Positions 1 through 6,883 of a stretch of DNA of 17,240 bases are shown piece after piece. This DNA comes from an uncultured Ruminococcus sp. (lineage in GTDB: Bacteria; Bacillota; Clostridia; Oscillospirales; CAG-272), in assembly GCA_902782785.1 (NCBI GenBank), contig CACZOH010000191.1:1-17240 (forward strand), read 5' to 3'. The position numbers and the translations under genes were made by a program. Every line of letters starts with the position of its first letter. The stretch's first letter is position 1. The notes under the pieces are model-generated. The model searched no databases. It was not told the origin of the DNA and was given only the letters and a program-made list of their open reading frames with translations.

Positions 1-1
1 A

Positions 2-187
2 GAAGATGTTTATATTGTTTTAATAGAGATTTCTGATATGAATAGCGATATAGAAAAACTCCTTAATCATTACTCTGACAGCTGGTTAAGCTTTGGTGAT
101 CCCGTCAAAGAATTTCTCGCATCCGATCATAACAAAGAATGCCATTTTATGCGAGAAGATTTCATAATGATTCAGTTGTTCTTGTAA
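2..187 (+). CDS. 3' end of an unrecognised gene (61 residues visible)
   Basis: An open frame enters from the left edge and runs to a TAA stop at 185-187. The visible residues are mixed alpha/beta-like and acidic, with the stretch DMNSDIEKLLNHYSDSW near the start. I do not recognise the family, and no catalytic motif is visible. The codons are AT-richer than in the genes further right, so this could belong to a different, possibly acquired, segment. A strong terminator follows about 130 bases after the stop, which supports a real transcription unit ending here. It could also be a remnant, because no start is in the window. Confidence 0.5.
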   Translation, partial: EDVYIVLIEISDMNSDIEKLLNHYSDSWLSFGDPVKEFLASDHNKECHFMREDFIMIQLFL

Positions 188-257
188 AAATTGCGATCCA
201 TTTCGTACAACACTACACTAAAAATGCAGCAAATTTTCGCCCCGCGATCCGATTAGA

Positions 258-312
258 AGTGATACCACTGAAAAATCCGCTTTGCGGATGAAATCGCTGC
301 GTTGATGAAATC
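258..312. repeat. Cluster of small hairpins with a duplicated GATGAAATC motif
   Basis: Between the truncated gene and the terminator lie a 4-bp hairpin (AGTG 258-261 with CACT 266-269) and a perfect 6-bp hairpin with a 3-base loop (ATCCGC 275-280, GCGGAT 284-289). The nonamer GATGAAATC then occurs twice, starting at 288 and 304. This compact palindromic, partly repeated layout resembles the short dispersed repeats scattered between genes in many Clostridia. That comparison is from memory, and a single copy cannot prove it. Confidence 0.4.
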
Positions 313-314
313 CG

Positions 315-354
315 AGCTGTTATCTTAATTAAGATGACAGCTTTTTTATTTTTT
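315..354 (+). terminator. Rho-independent terminator
   Basis: A 12-bp stem (315-326 with 331-342, one G-T wobble) closes an AATT loop and is followed directly by a T-rich run to 354. This is a textbook intrinsic terminator for rightward transcription from the truncated gene. It isolates the promoter at 398-426 from read-through. Confidence 0.85.
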
Positions 355-397
355 ATAAACCAAAATTTATAACATACAAAATATTAACATCTTATTA

Positions 398-426
398 TTG
401 ATTAGACTTTCCGGAATTGGTATAAT
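398..426 (+). promoter_or_regulatory. Sigma-A promoter for the DUF3737-malY operon
   Basis: The -35 box TTGATT (398-403) and a perfect -10 box TATAAT (421-426) are separated by 17 bases. The predicted transcript starts near 433, leaving a leader of about 26 bases before the ATG at 459. That leader is purine-rich, with a weak GAAAGAG ribosome binding site at 445-451. Confidence 0.85.
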
Positions 427-458
427 GAAAAAGTAAAAGAAAAAGAAAGAGTTAAATT

Positions 459-1337
459 ATGAAAACGATTACTCAGGGCAGGTTCAAGGGAGAAAGAGCG
501 CTCTTCGGCTCAAATGATCTTATTATTAACGACAGCGTTTTTGAGGACGGAGAATCTCCGCTCAAGGAAAGCGGAAATATAGAGCTCAAAAACTGCCTTT
601 TCAGATGGAAATATCCGCTCTGGTACTGCAAAAACGTATCTGCTGAAAACTGCATATGGTTTGAAATGGCGCGCGCGGGCGTCTGGTATTCGGAAAATCT
701 GAACATCAAAGACACCGAAATAGAAGCGCCGAAGAATTTCAGACGCTGTAATAACGTTACGCTGAAAAACGTGCATTTTTATAACGCCGAGGAAACGCTG
801 TGGCACTGCGACGGCGTGAAACTGTATAACGTTACCGCGGCTAAAGCACCGTATTTCTGCATGAACAGTAAAAATATAAATATTGACGGTCTTTCACTTG
901 ACGGCAACTACTCTTTTGACGGAGCTGAAAACGTCGTTATCAAAAACAGCCGTCTCATAACAAAAGACGCGTTCTGGAACAGTAAAAACGTTACGGTGTC
1001 CGACAGTTTCATATCGGGCGAATATCTCGGCTGGAATTCAAAAAACCTTACGCTTATCAACTGTACGATCGAGAGCCTGCAGGGAATGTGCTATATCGAA
1101 AGCCTGAAAATGATAAACTGTAAGCTTATAAATACAACTTTATCATTTGAATATTCCGACGTTGACGCGGAGCTTACCGGGTGTGCCGACAGCGTTTTCA
1201 ATCCCAAAAGCGGAAAAATAAAAGCCGAGCATATCGGAAAACTAATAATCGAGCGCGATAAAGTCGATCCGGATAAGACCGTAATAATATGCGATCAAAT
1301 AGATGAAAAACTGGACAAACCGGAGTGGATTGTATGA
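459..1337 (+). CDS. DUF3737 family protein, right-handed parallel beta-helix
   Basis: This 292-residue protein has no signal peptide and is probably cytoplasmic. It consists of repeated short strands with regularly spaced Asn, Cys and aromatic residues, of the type N-hydrophobic-x-hydrophobic-x-N/D (for example NIELKNCLF, NVTLKNVHF, NLTLINCTI). These mark the coils of a beta-solenoid like those of pectate-lyase-fold proteins. The opening residues ITQGRFKGERALF and the recurring aromatic/Asn ladder match the DUF3737 family as I know it, and the length is normal for that family. Its biochemical function is unknown, and I see no clear polysaccharide-lyase active site. The stop overlaps the start of the downstream MalY-type gene by 4 bases (ATGA), so the two are probably translated together. 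The family call is from recognition; any enzymatic role would be guesswork. Confidence 0.8.
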   Translation: MKTITQGRFKGERALFGSNDLIINDSVFEDGESPLKESGNIELKNCLFRWKYPLWYCKNVSAENCIWFEMARAGVWYSENLNIKDTEIEAPKNFRRCNNVTLKNVHFYNAEETLWHCDGVKLYNVTAAKAPYFCMNSKNINIDGLSLDGNYSFDGAENVVIKNSRLITKDAFWNSKNVTVSDSFISGEYLGWNSKNLTLINCTIESLQGMCYIESLKMINCKLINTTLSFEYSDVDAELTGCADSVFNPKSGKIKAEHIGKLIIERDKVDPDKTVIICDQIDEKLDKPEWIV

Positions 1338-2497
1338 AATACGATTTTGATAAAGTCATTGACAGAAGAAATACTGACAGCATTAAATGGAAGGTAGCGG
1401 AAAACGAGCTTCCGATGTGGGTAGCGGATATGGACTTTGCGACCGCACCCGAGGTTCGCGACGTACTTGTCGAGCGCGCCAGGCACGGAGTATTCGGATA
1501 TACGGATATAACGGACGAGTGGAAGGACGCATATAAAGGCTGGTGGGGCAGACGTTACGGCTTTGAGATCAAGCCTGACGGACTCATATTCTGTACGGGT
1601 GTCGTCGCGGCTCTTTCAAGCATTGTGAGAAAACTTGCCACACCTAACGAAAACGTACTTGTGCAGACGCCGGTTTATAACTGTTTTTTCTCAAGCATTG
1701 TCAACAACGGATGCAGAGTTGCCGAGAATAAACTTATCTATAACGGTGCGGAATATAGTATTGATTTTGAAGACCTTGAACAAAAGCTGTCGGATCCGCA
1801 GACGTCCCTGATGATACTCTGCAACCCTCACAACCCCGTAGGCAAAATATGGGACAAAGAAACGCTTTCACGTATCGGAGAGCTTTGTTATAAACATCAC
1901 GTTACAGTCGTATCCGACGAGATACACTGCGATATAACAGAACCGGGGATAAATTACGTACCGTATCTGTCCGCATCAGAGCTCAACAGAAAAACCGGTG
2001 TAATGCTTATGGCGCCTACAAAAACCTTCAATTTAGCCGGTATCAAAACGTCCGCGGTATATACGGAAGATCCCGTTCTGTTCCATAAGATATGGCGCGG
2101 AATTAATACGGACGAGGTGGGAGAACCAAACGCTTTTGCGACCGTCGGCGCAATCGCCGCTTACAGTAAAGGCGGAGAATGGGCCGATGAAATGCGCCGT
2201 TACGTTTTCGAGAACAGAAAGATCGTCGAGGATTATATAAAAAGTAATATTCCTTGTATCAAAGCGGTTCACGGTCAGGCGACTTATCTTATGTGGCTCG
2301 ACGTCTCTATGGTCGGCAAAAGCCGCGACGTCGCAGACTTTATCCGAAAAGAAACCGGTTTGTTTCTTACTGCCGGTTCCGTCTACGGCGAAAACGGAGA
2401 CGGATTTTTGAGACTGAACGTGGCGGCGCCGAAAAAGCTGTTATACGACGGCCTGGAGCGGCTTAAAAACGGTATTGAAAAGTACGTAAACAGATAA
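1334..2497 (+). CDS. MalY/PatB-type PLP-dependent C-S lyase (cystathionine beta-lyase)
   Basis: A 387-residue fold-type I aminotransferase-like enzyme. It would cleave L-cystathionine or cysteine conjugates to a thiol, pyruvate and ammonia, linking sulfur-amino-acid turnover to methionine synthesis. Visible hallmarks are the N-terminal ELPMWVADMDF signature of the MalY/PatB group, NPHNPVGKIW (Asn164), SDEIH (Asp195, binding the PLP ring nitrogen) and the Schiff-base lysine Lys230 in APTKTFNLAG. I chose the ATG at 1334, not the in-frame ATG at 1325. The family begins with a short MKYDFD-type N terminus, a GGAG site at 1322-1325 is well placed, and 1334 gives an ATGA overlap with the preceding gene. 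In Escherichia coli, MalY also represses MalT; nothing here indicates such a role. The exact substrate is uncertain, the family is not. Confidence 0.9.
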   Translation: MKYDFDKVIDRRNTDSIKWKVAENELPMWVADMDFATAPEVRDVLVERARHGVFGYTDITDEWKDAYKGWWGRRYGFEIKPDGLIFCTGVVAALSSIVRKLATPNENVLVQTPVYNCFFSSIVNNGCRVAENKLIYNGAEYSIDFEDLEQKLSDPQTSLMILCNPHNPVGKIWDKETLSRIGELCYKHHVTVVSDEIHCDITEPGINYVPYLSASELNRKTGVMLMAPTKTFNLAGIKTSAVYTEDPVLFHKIWRGINTDEVGEPNAFATVGAIAAYSKGGEWADEMRRYVFENRKIVEDYIKSNIPCIKAVHGQATYLMWLDVSMVGKSRDVADFIRKETGLFLTAGSVYGENGDGFLRLNVAAPKKLLYDGLERLKNGIEKYVNR

Positions 2498-2498
2498 C

Positions 2499-2534
2499 AA
2501 AAAAGGAACGCGTCTCTTTCGCATTCCTTTTTTT
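2499..2534. terminator. Bidirectional terminator between converging operons
   Basis: An A-run and GGAACGCG (to 2512) pair with CGCATTCC and a T-run (2520-2534), with one C-A mismatch and a 7-base loop. Because one arm starts with As and the other ends with Ts, the hairpin can stop both the malY-type transcript from the left and the argD transcript from the right. It fills the whole 38-base gap. Confidence 0.8.
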
Positions 2535-2535
2535 C

Positions 2536-3702
2536 TTATTCTTCGGCACACGCTTCCTTTATCACCGCCAACGCTTCATACAACAGATCCTTCGGTATGT
2601 TCAGGGCGGGGAGGAGACGTACTTTATCGTGCGCGGTAAGGCATAATACGCCTTTTTTGAGGCAATCGTTTACAACGTCGGAAACGCTGCGTACAGTTAT
2701 TATTCCGACCATCAGACCGAGTCCGACGACCTTTACGATGCCTTTTACGCCCGTAAGTTCTTTTTTTATTATCTCTCCTTTTTCCGTCACTTCGGAAAGA
2801 AGCTTATCGTCTATCTGAGATAAAACGTAATTTGCGGCGGCGCAGCATACGGGATTCCCGCCGAACGTTGATCCGTGGTCGCCGTATCCCAACACGTTCT
2901 GCACCTTTTCCGACATCATCGTCGCGCCGAGCGGCAGGCCGCCCGCAAGTCCTTTCGCCGTGGATACTATATCAGGCGTAAGTCCGTAATTCATATAAGA
3001 ATACATTTTTCCCGTGCGTCCGTTTCCGGTCTGCACCTCGTCGACGATAGTCAGTATTTTGTGATACTCAGCAAACGAGAAAAGCTCGTGAACGTAATCG
3101 TAATCAAGGGGTACTACGCCGCCTTCGCCCTGTATACATTCGATCATGAACGCGGCTACTTTATATTTCGCGGCTATCGCCTCAAGTTCGTAAATACTTT
3201 CCGCGGTCGCGTGGACAAATCCGGGCGTCAGCGGCTGGAAATCTTCATGAAATTTCGGCTGTCCGGTTGCGGCGAGCGTCGTCAACGTTCTGCCGTGAAA
3301 GCTGTTGTTGAGCGTTACGACCGTACTGTAATCGCTTCCTTTGACCATAGCGGCGTATTTACGCGCGACTTTTATTGCGCATTCGTTTGCCTCGGCGCCG
3401 GAATTCGAAAAAAACACTTTTTTGAATCCGGTACGCTTGCAGAGCTCTTCAGCCAGAAGCGCGCACGGCTCCGTATAATAAAGATTCGACGTGTGCTGAA
3501 GCTTCATCACCTGTTCCGTGACTGCTTTTACCCAGCCGTCGTCACATATACCGAGAGACGTGACGCCTATTCCCGCACCCATATCTATATATTTTTTACC
3601 GTCCGTTCCGTAAAGTACCGAACCCTTCCCGTGTGTGAATTCCACCGGGAAACGGTTATATGTGTTTGCCACGTATTGTTTATCAAGTTCTGTAATACTC
3701 AT
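2536..3702 (-). CDS. argD: Acetylornithine aminotransferase
   Basis: A 388-residue class III PLP aminotransferase. It converts N-acetylglutamate semialdehyde plus glutamate to N-acetylornithine and 2-oxoglutarate in arginine synthesis. Visible motifs are SGAEANE (102-107 region, phosphate/PLP binding), NNSFHGRT, the ECIQGEGG strand, VDEVQTGNGRTG (Asp221, contacting the PLP ring) and the Schiff-base lysine Lys250 in STAKGLAGGLPLGA. Length is normal for ArgD. Its ATG overlaps the argB stop by 4 bases (ATGA), so it is the last gene of argCJBD and is translationally coupled to argB. Related class III enzymes act on other omega-amino acids, but the operon context makes ArgD the clear choice. It ends on the bidirectional terminator. 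Confidence 0.96.
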   Translation of the reverse strand: MSITELDKQYVANTYNRFPVEFTHGKGSVLYGTDGKKYIDMGAGIGVTSLGICDDGWVKAVTEQVMKLQHTSNLYYTEPCALLAEELCKRTGFKKVFFSNSGAEANECAIKVARKYAAMVKGSDYSTVVTLNNSFHGRTLTTLAATGQPKFHEDFQPLTPGFVHATAESIYELEAIAAKYKVAAFMIECIQGEGGVVPLDYDYVHELFSFAEYHKILTIVDEVQTGNGRTGKMYSYMNYGLTPDIVSTAKGLAGGLPLGATMMSEKVQNVLGYGDHGSTFGGNPVCCAAANYVLSQIDDKLLSEVTEKGEIIKKELTGVKGIVKVVGLGLMVGIITVRSVSDVVNDCLKKGVLCLTAHDKVRLLPALNIPKDLLYEALAVIKEACAEE

Positions 3703-4565
3703 AATATTTTACCCGTTACCATTGTTCCGGCGCCTTCGTCCGTTAAAAGCTCCATAAGTATGGAGTGGGGAATGCGCCCGTCCATTATTACTACGTTTGA
3801 TACGCCCATACCGAGCGCGTGCGTACAGCAGTCTACTTTTGGTATCATACCTCCCGAGATAACGCCCGATCTCTTCAATTCATCCGCCTGCTCCGGCGTG
3901 ATCTTCGGTATGAGCGATCCCGGATCGTCCTTATCCTTCAGGATACCCGCAGTATCCGTCATCATTATAAGTCTTTCTGCTTTCAGGGCTCCCGCGATAT
4001 ATGCCGCAGCCGTGTCTCCGTTTATGTTATACGTGCTCCCGTCGTCTCCGCATCCTATCGTTGAAATAACGGGGATATATCCCGATTCAAGCAGATCTGA
4101 CACGGGTTTAATGTTTACTTCCGTTATTTTTCCTACGTATCCAAGGTTCGGATCAAGCGTTTCTACTCTGATAAGTCTTCCGTCAACGCCCGATAAACCT
4201 ACGGCGTTTCCGCCTTTCAATTCAAGGAGCTTGACGAGAGTTTTATTGACCTTTCCCGCAAGCACCATCTGAACGATGTCCGCGGTCTCCGCGTCGGTAA
4301 TACGCAGACCGTTATAAAACTCGGGTTTTTTATTGAGCTTTACCATAAGCTCACTTATTTCGGGACCGCCGCCGTGGACGAGTACGACTTTTATGCCTAT
4401 AAGCCATAAAAGAACTATATCCTCCATGACCTGTTCCTTCAATGCGTCGCTTACCATTGCACCGCCGCCGTATTTTATCACAACGGTTTTGCCGTTGTAT
4501 TTTTTGATATATGGCAGAGCCTCCGTAAGTATCTGCGCGCGCTCTGAATTAGATAAATGTGACAT
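3699..4565 (-). CDS. argB: Acetylglutamate kinase, probably arginine-sensitive
   Basis: A 288-residue amino acid kinase family enzyme that phosphorylates N-acetylglutamate with ATP, the second step of ornithine synthesis. Motifs: VIKYGGGAM with Lys31 and the glycine loop, LVHGGGPEI, the NINGDTAAAYIAGAL segment, and SGGMIPKVD, which carries the second catalytic lysine. The N terminus carries the extra helix (about residues 7-22) ahead of the first strand. The C-terminal HSILMELLTDEGAGTMV resembles the arginine-binding region of hexameric, feedback-inhibited NAGKs. That fits a cyclic pathway where NAGK is the control point; the inhibition is inferred. A longer open frame back to 4634 exists, but the AGAGGTGG site at 4570-4577 fixes the start at 4565. 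The gene lies 11 bases after the argJ stop and overlaps argD by 4. Confidence 0.96.
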   Translation of the reverse strand: MSHLSNSERAQILTEALPYIKKYNGKTVVIKYGGGAMVSDALKEQVMEDIVLLWLIGIKVVLVHGGGPEISELMVKLNKKPEFYNGLRITDAETADIVQMVLAGKVNKTLVKLLELKGGNAVGLSGVDGRLIRVETLDPNLGYVGKITEVNIKPVSDLLESGYIPVISTIGCGDDGSTYNINGDTAAAYIAGALKAERLIMMTDTAGILKDKDDPGSLIPKITPEQADELKRSGVISGGMIPKVDCCTHALGMGVSNVVIMDGRIPHSILMELLTDEGAGTMVTGKIL

Positions 4566-4569
4566 ATAA

Positions 4570-4577
4570 CCACCTCT
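4570..4577 (-). promoter_or_regulatory. Ribosome binding site that fixes the argB start
   Basis: On the minus strand AGAGGTGG lies 4 bases before the ATG at 4565, and its first base is shared with the argJ stop codon. It decides for the 288-residue ArgB over the 311-residue extension, whose upstream residues (Arg-rich, within the argJ 3' end) look like nothing in the family. Confidence 0.8.
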
Positions 4578-5791
4578 TATGTGCGATAATCGCCGTTGAT
4601 CTTCACGTAATCGTACGTAAGATCGCAGCCCCACGCCTTTGAAGAAAATCCGCCGTCGTTCAAGCTTACGAGAATATCTATCTCATCCTCAGACAGTATT
4701 TTTTTCGCATTCTCTTCGGAGAATATAACGCCGGCTCCGTTTTTGCATACGTCTATGACGCCCGCTGAGCTTTTGAAAGATACGTCTATTTTATCCGTGT
4801 CCACGTCTGCTCCCGAATAGCCTATAGCGCAAAGAACGCGTCCCCAGTTTGCGTCCGCGCCGAACATCGCGGCTTTCAGCAGAGAAGAGCATACGACGCT
4901 TTTTGCCACGGTCTTTGCGTCGTTAAGAGTTTTCGCTCCTGTCACCGTGCATTCAAGCAGCTTTGTCGCGCCTTCACCGTCGCCCGCTATCATCCTGCAA
5001 AGAGTGACGGTAACGGAATTCAGCGCTTTCATGAAAAGAGAAAAATCATCGTCTTCTTTATTTATCTCGTCGTTTCCCGCAAGCCCGTTTGCAAGCACTG
5101 CGACCATATCGTTTGTGGAAGTATCGCCGTCGATGCTCAGCATATTGAACGTGCTCTGTATATCGGTAGACAGCGCTTTCTGCAGCATTTCCGGGGAAAT
5201 ATTAACGTCGCTTGTTATGAAAACGAGCATCGTTGCCATATTCGGATGTATCATCCCGCTGCCCTTTGCCATACCTCCTAATCTGCACGTTTTGCCGCCG
5301 ATCACAAATTCAACCGCGACTTCTTTTTTAACCGTATCCGTCGTCATTATCCCTTCGGCCGCATCATCGCATCCGTTTACTGATAACGCTTTTACAAGCG
5401 GACCGATCCCTTTTTCAAATGGTTCTATGCTCATCCTCTGACCTATAACGCCGGTCGATGCGACGATAATATCGTCTTTATCAACTCCGAGCTGTTCTGA
5501 AAGAAGAGAACAGGTCTGCTCCGCTATTTCGATACCGTTTGAATTACAGGTGTTGGCGTTGCCGCTGTTGCAGATAACGGCTTGTGCGACGCCGTTTTGC
5601 AAATGGTTTTTTGTTACCTTAAGCGGCGCTCCTTTAACGAGATTTGTGGTATAGACCGCCGCGGCGGAAGCTTTGACCGAGCTGTATATCAAAGCGAGAT
5701 CTTTTTTGTCTTTATTGCGGCGGATCCCGCAGTGCACTCCGCTTGCGGTAAAGCCTTTTGCGGCGCATACGCCGCCTGAAACGAATTTCAT
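4577..5791 (-). CDS. argJ: Ornithine acetyltransferase (bifunctional glutamate N-acetyltransferase)
   Basis: A 404-residue ArgJ. It moves the acetyl group from N-acetylornithine to glutamate, releasing ornithine and regenerating N-acetylglutamate; many members also use acetyl-CoA for the first step. The diagnostic self-cleavage site is present in KGSGMIHPNMATMLVF. Thr187 would become the N-terminal nucleophile of the beta chain after cleavage between Ala186 and Thr187. Other family segments are AVICNSGNANTC and ASTGVIGQ near the oxyanion threonine, and GADANWGRVLCAIGYSG. The C terminus SSKAWGCDLTYDYVKINGDYRT is intact. Its start overlaps the argC stop by 4 bases. No argA-type synthase is in the window, consistent with an ArgJ-based cycle. 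Whether this one is mono- or bifunctional cannot be read from sequence alone. Confidence 0.96.
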   Translation of the reverse strand: MKFVSGGVCAAKGFTASGVHCGIRRNKDKKDLALIYSSVKASAAAVYTTNLVKGAPLKVTKNHLQNGVAQAVICNSGNANTCNSNGIEIAEQTCSLLSEQLGVDKDDIIVASTGVIGQRMSIEPFEKGIGPLVKALSVNGCDDAAEGIMTTDTVKKEVAVEFVIGGKTCRLGGMAKGSGMIHPNMATMLVFITSDVNISPEMLQKALSTDIQSTFNMLSIDGDTSTNDMVAVLANGLAGNDEINKEDDDFSLFMKALNSVTVTLCRMIAGDGEGATKLLECTVTGAKTLNDAKTVAKSVVCSSLLKAAMFGADANWGRVLCAIGYSGADVDTDKIDVSFKSSAGVIDVCKNGAGVIFSEENAKKILSEDEIDILVSLNDGGFSSKAWGCDLTYDYVKINGDYRT

Positions 5792-6693
5792 ATTATCAGT
5801 CCCTCTGTTTCGTCTTTATCGAGAATTATGTTCATGTTTTGTATAGCTGCACCGGATGCGCCCTTTCCGAGATTGTCAAACGTTGCGCAAAGTACGGCTC
5901 TTTCATTATTTCCGTATATCGAAACGACCATTTTATCCGTATCTGACAGGGCGTTTGCGGATAAAAAGCCTCCGTCCGATACGTCCTTGTATTCTATAAC
6001 TTTTGTGTTATACGTATGAGAGTATATTTTTTTTACCGTCTCTAAATCTGTATTGAATATCGGTACCGTTACCTGCATACCCGAATAAAACGGTGCGACG
6101 ACCGGGCAGAAAACGGGAGCGTGATCAAGACCGCAAACCGCTTTCATCTCCGGAAGATGCTTATGCGTCTGAGACAGACCGTACTGTCTCGGCGCTTCAT
6201 ATCCCGCATCTTTTTTTACGTCTTCATACTCCACTATCATTTTCTTTCCGCCGCCGGAATATCCCGTAAGAGAGAAGCACGATAACAAAGAGGATTTATC
6301 TATTATCCCGTTTGATACGAGCGGAGCGACAAGCGCCGTAAAACCGCTTGCATGACAGCCCGGATCAGCGATCCTTTTTGATCTTCTGATTTTCTCTCTT
6401 TGTCCGTATAATTCGGGAAAACCGTAGACCCAGCCGTCCGCTGTCCTGTGCGCGGTAGACGTATCTATGATGACCGTGTTTTCGTCAGCGAGCTTTACGG
6501 CTTCCTTTGCCGCGTCGTCCGGCAGACAGAGAAACACTATGTCAGCTTTTCCCATCGCTTCGGCGCGTGCGTTATCGTCTTTTCTGTACTTCTCGGGAAG
6601 CGTTATAAGCTCAATATCTTTTCTTTCTTCAAGTCTTTGTACTATTTTTAACCCCGTAGTTCCCGAGGCGCCGTCCGTGAATACTCTTATCAT
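5788..6693 (-). CDS. argC: N-acetyl-gamma-glutamyl-phosphate reductase, short (type 2) form
   Basis: A 301-residue NADPH-dependent reductase that converts N-acetylglutamyl phosphate to the semialdehyde, step three of ornithine synthesis. The Rossmann start VFTDGASGTTGLKIVQRL, the segment DTSTAHRT and the catalytic cysteine Cys113 in ADPGCHASGF identify ArgC. The DGxxGTTG start and the short length place it with the compact 'other' ArgC group (TIGR01851-like) rather than the roughly 345-residue form usual in argCJBD operons of Bacillus. I start it at 6693: AGAGGG lies 5 bases upstream (6699-6704), and the alternative ATG at 6720 would fall upstream of the predicted transcript start, inside the operator. 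First gene of the operon. Confidence 0.93.
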   Translation of the reverse strand: MIRVFTDGASGTTGLKIVQRLEERKDIELITLPEKYRKDDNARAEAMGKADIVFLCLPDDAAKEAVKLADENTVIIDTSTAHRTADGWVYGFPELYGQREKIRRSKRIADPGCHASGFTALVAPLVSNGIIDKSSLLSCFSLTGYSGGGKKMIVEYEDVKKDAGYEAPRQYGLSQTHKHLPEMKAVCGLDHAPVFCPVVAPFYSGMQVTVPIFNTDLETVKKIYSHTYNTKVIEYKDVSDGGFLSANALSDTDKMVVSIYGNNERAVLCATFDNLGKGASGAAIQNMNIILDKDETEGLII

Positions 6694-6705
6694 TTTTGCC
6701 CTCTG

Positions 6706-6719
6706 TGTATAATTATGCA
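6706..6719. promoter_or_regulatory. Candidate ArgR operator (ARG box 1) at the argC transcription start
   Basis: TGTATAATTATGCA matches the ARG-box core TGAAT-WWWW-ATTCA at 12 of 14 positions. It is also the centre of a 16-base palindrome (6705-6720) with a single mismatch. It covers the expected transcription start just downstream of the -10 box, an ideal place to block initiation. Arginine repression through ArgR is the known control of this pathway; the regulator itself is not in the window. Confidence 0.65.
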
Positions 6720-6722
6720 CAT

Positions 6723-6751
6723 ATTATACACCGTATTGCATAAAAAGTCAA
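6723..6751 (-). promoter_or_regulatory. Sigma-A promoter of argCJBD
   Basis: Read on the minus strand, TTGACT (6751-6746) and a perfect TATAAT (6728-6723) are 17 bases apart. The transcript should begin near 6716, giving a leader of only about 23 bases before the argC ATG. Both boxes are flanked or overlapped by ARG-box-like palindromes. Confidence 0.88.
6737..6750. promoter_or_regulatory. Candidate ArgR operator (ARG box 2) over the argC -35 box
   Basis: TGCATAAAAAGTCA matches TGAAT-WWWW-ATTCA at 12 of 14 positions and overlaps the -35 hexamer. Its centre is 31 bases (about three helical turns) from box 1, which suits a hexameric ArgR binding both on one face. This is not the 3-base spacing of Escherichia coli box pairs. 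Confidence 0.5.
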
Positions 6752-6777
6752 TACCTTTTTATAAAAAAATAAAATTC

Positions 6778-6792
6778 TGCATATTTTATTCA
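6778..6792. promoter_or_regulatory. Possible third ARG box upstream of the argC promoter
   Basis: TGCATATTTTATTCA has one exact ATTCA half site and one near half site (TGCAT), but a 5-base instead of a 4-base centre. The region is AT-rich, so chance matches are likely. I list it because it is the third TGCAT-type half site within 90 bases. Confidence 0.3.
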
Positions 6793-6834
6793 AAACGCAA
6801 AGAAGCTTGTTTGTTTTTGTGCATTTTATACAAG

Positions 6835-6869
6835 CAAAAGAAAAAGCGGAAGCTGATATCGGCTTCCGC
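6835..6869 (-). terminator. Rho-independent terminator of the acyltransferase-GH3 operon
   Basis: On the minus strand a perfect 8-bp GC-rich stem (GCGGAAGC with GCTTCCGC, 6846-6853 and 6862-6869, 8-base loop) is followed by TTTTTCTTTT (6845-6836). It begins 14 bases after the GH3 stop and separates that operon from the arg promoter. Confidence 0.88.
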
Positions 6870-6883
6870 ATACTTTTCCGTGA

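Noticed and set aside
1325..1333. Earlier ATG for the MalY/PatB gene
   Set aside because: It overlaps the GGAG ribosome binding site used by the ATG at 1334 and adds three residues absent from the family N terminus.
2875..4272. A 465-codon plus-strand open frame opposite argD and argB
   Set aside because: It lies antisense to two strongly conserved enzymes, spans their junction, is rich in Arg, Tyr and Phe with no recognisable domain, and reflects the codon bias of the minus-strand genes.
4566..4634. N-terminal extension of ArgB
   Set aside because: The extra residues overlap the argJ end and lie upstream of the AGAGGTGG site, which is placed for the ATG at 4565.
6694..6720. N-terminal extension of ArgC to the ATG at 6720
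   Set aside because: That ATG would be upstream of the predicted transcript start near 6716 and within the operator palindrome; the ATG at 6693 has its own AGAGGG site.
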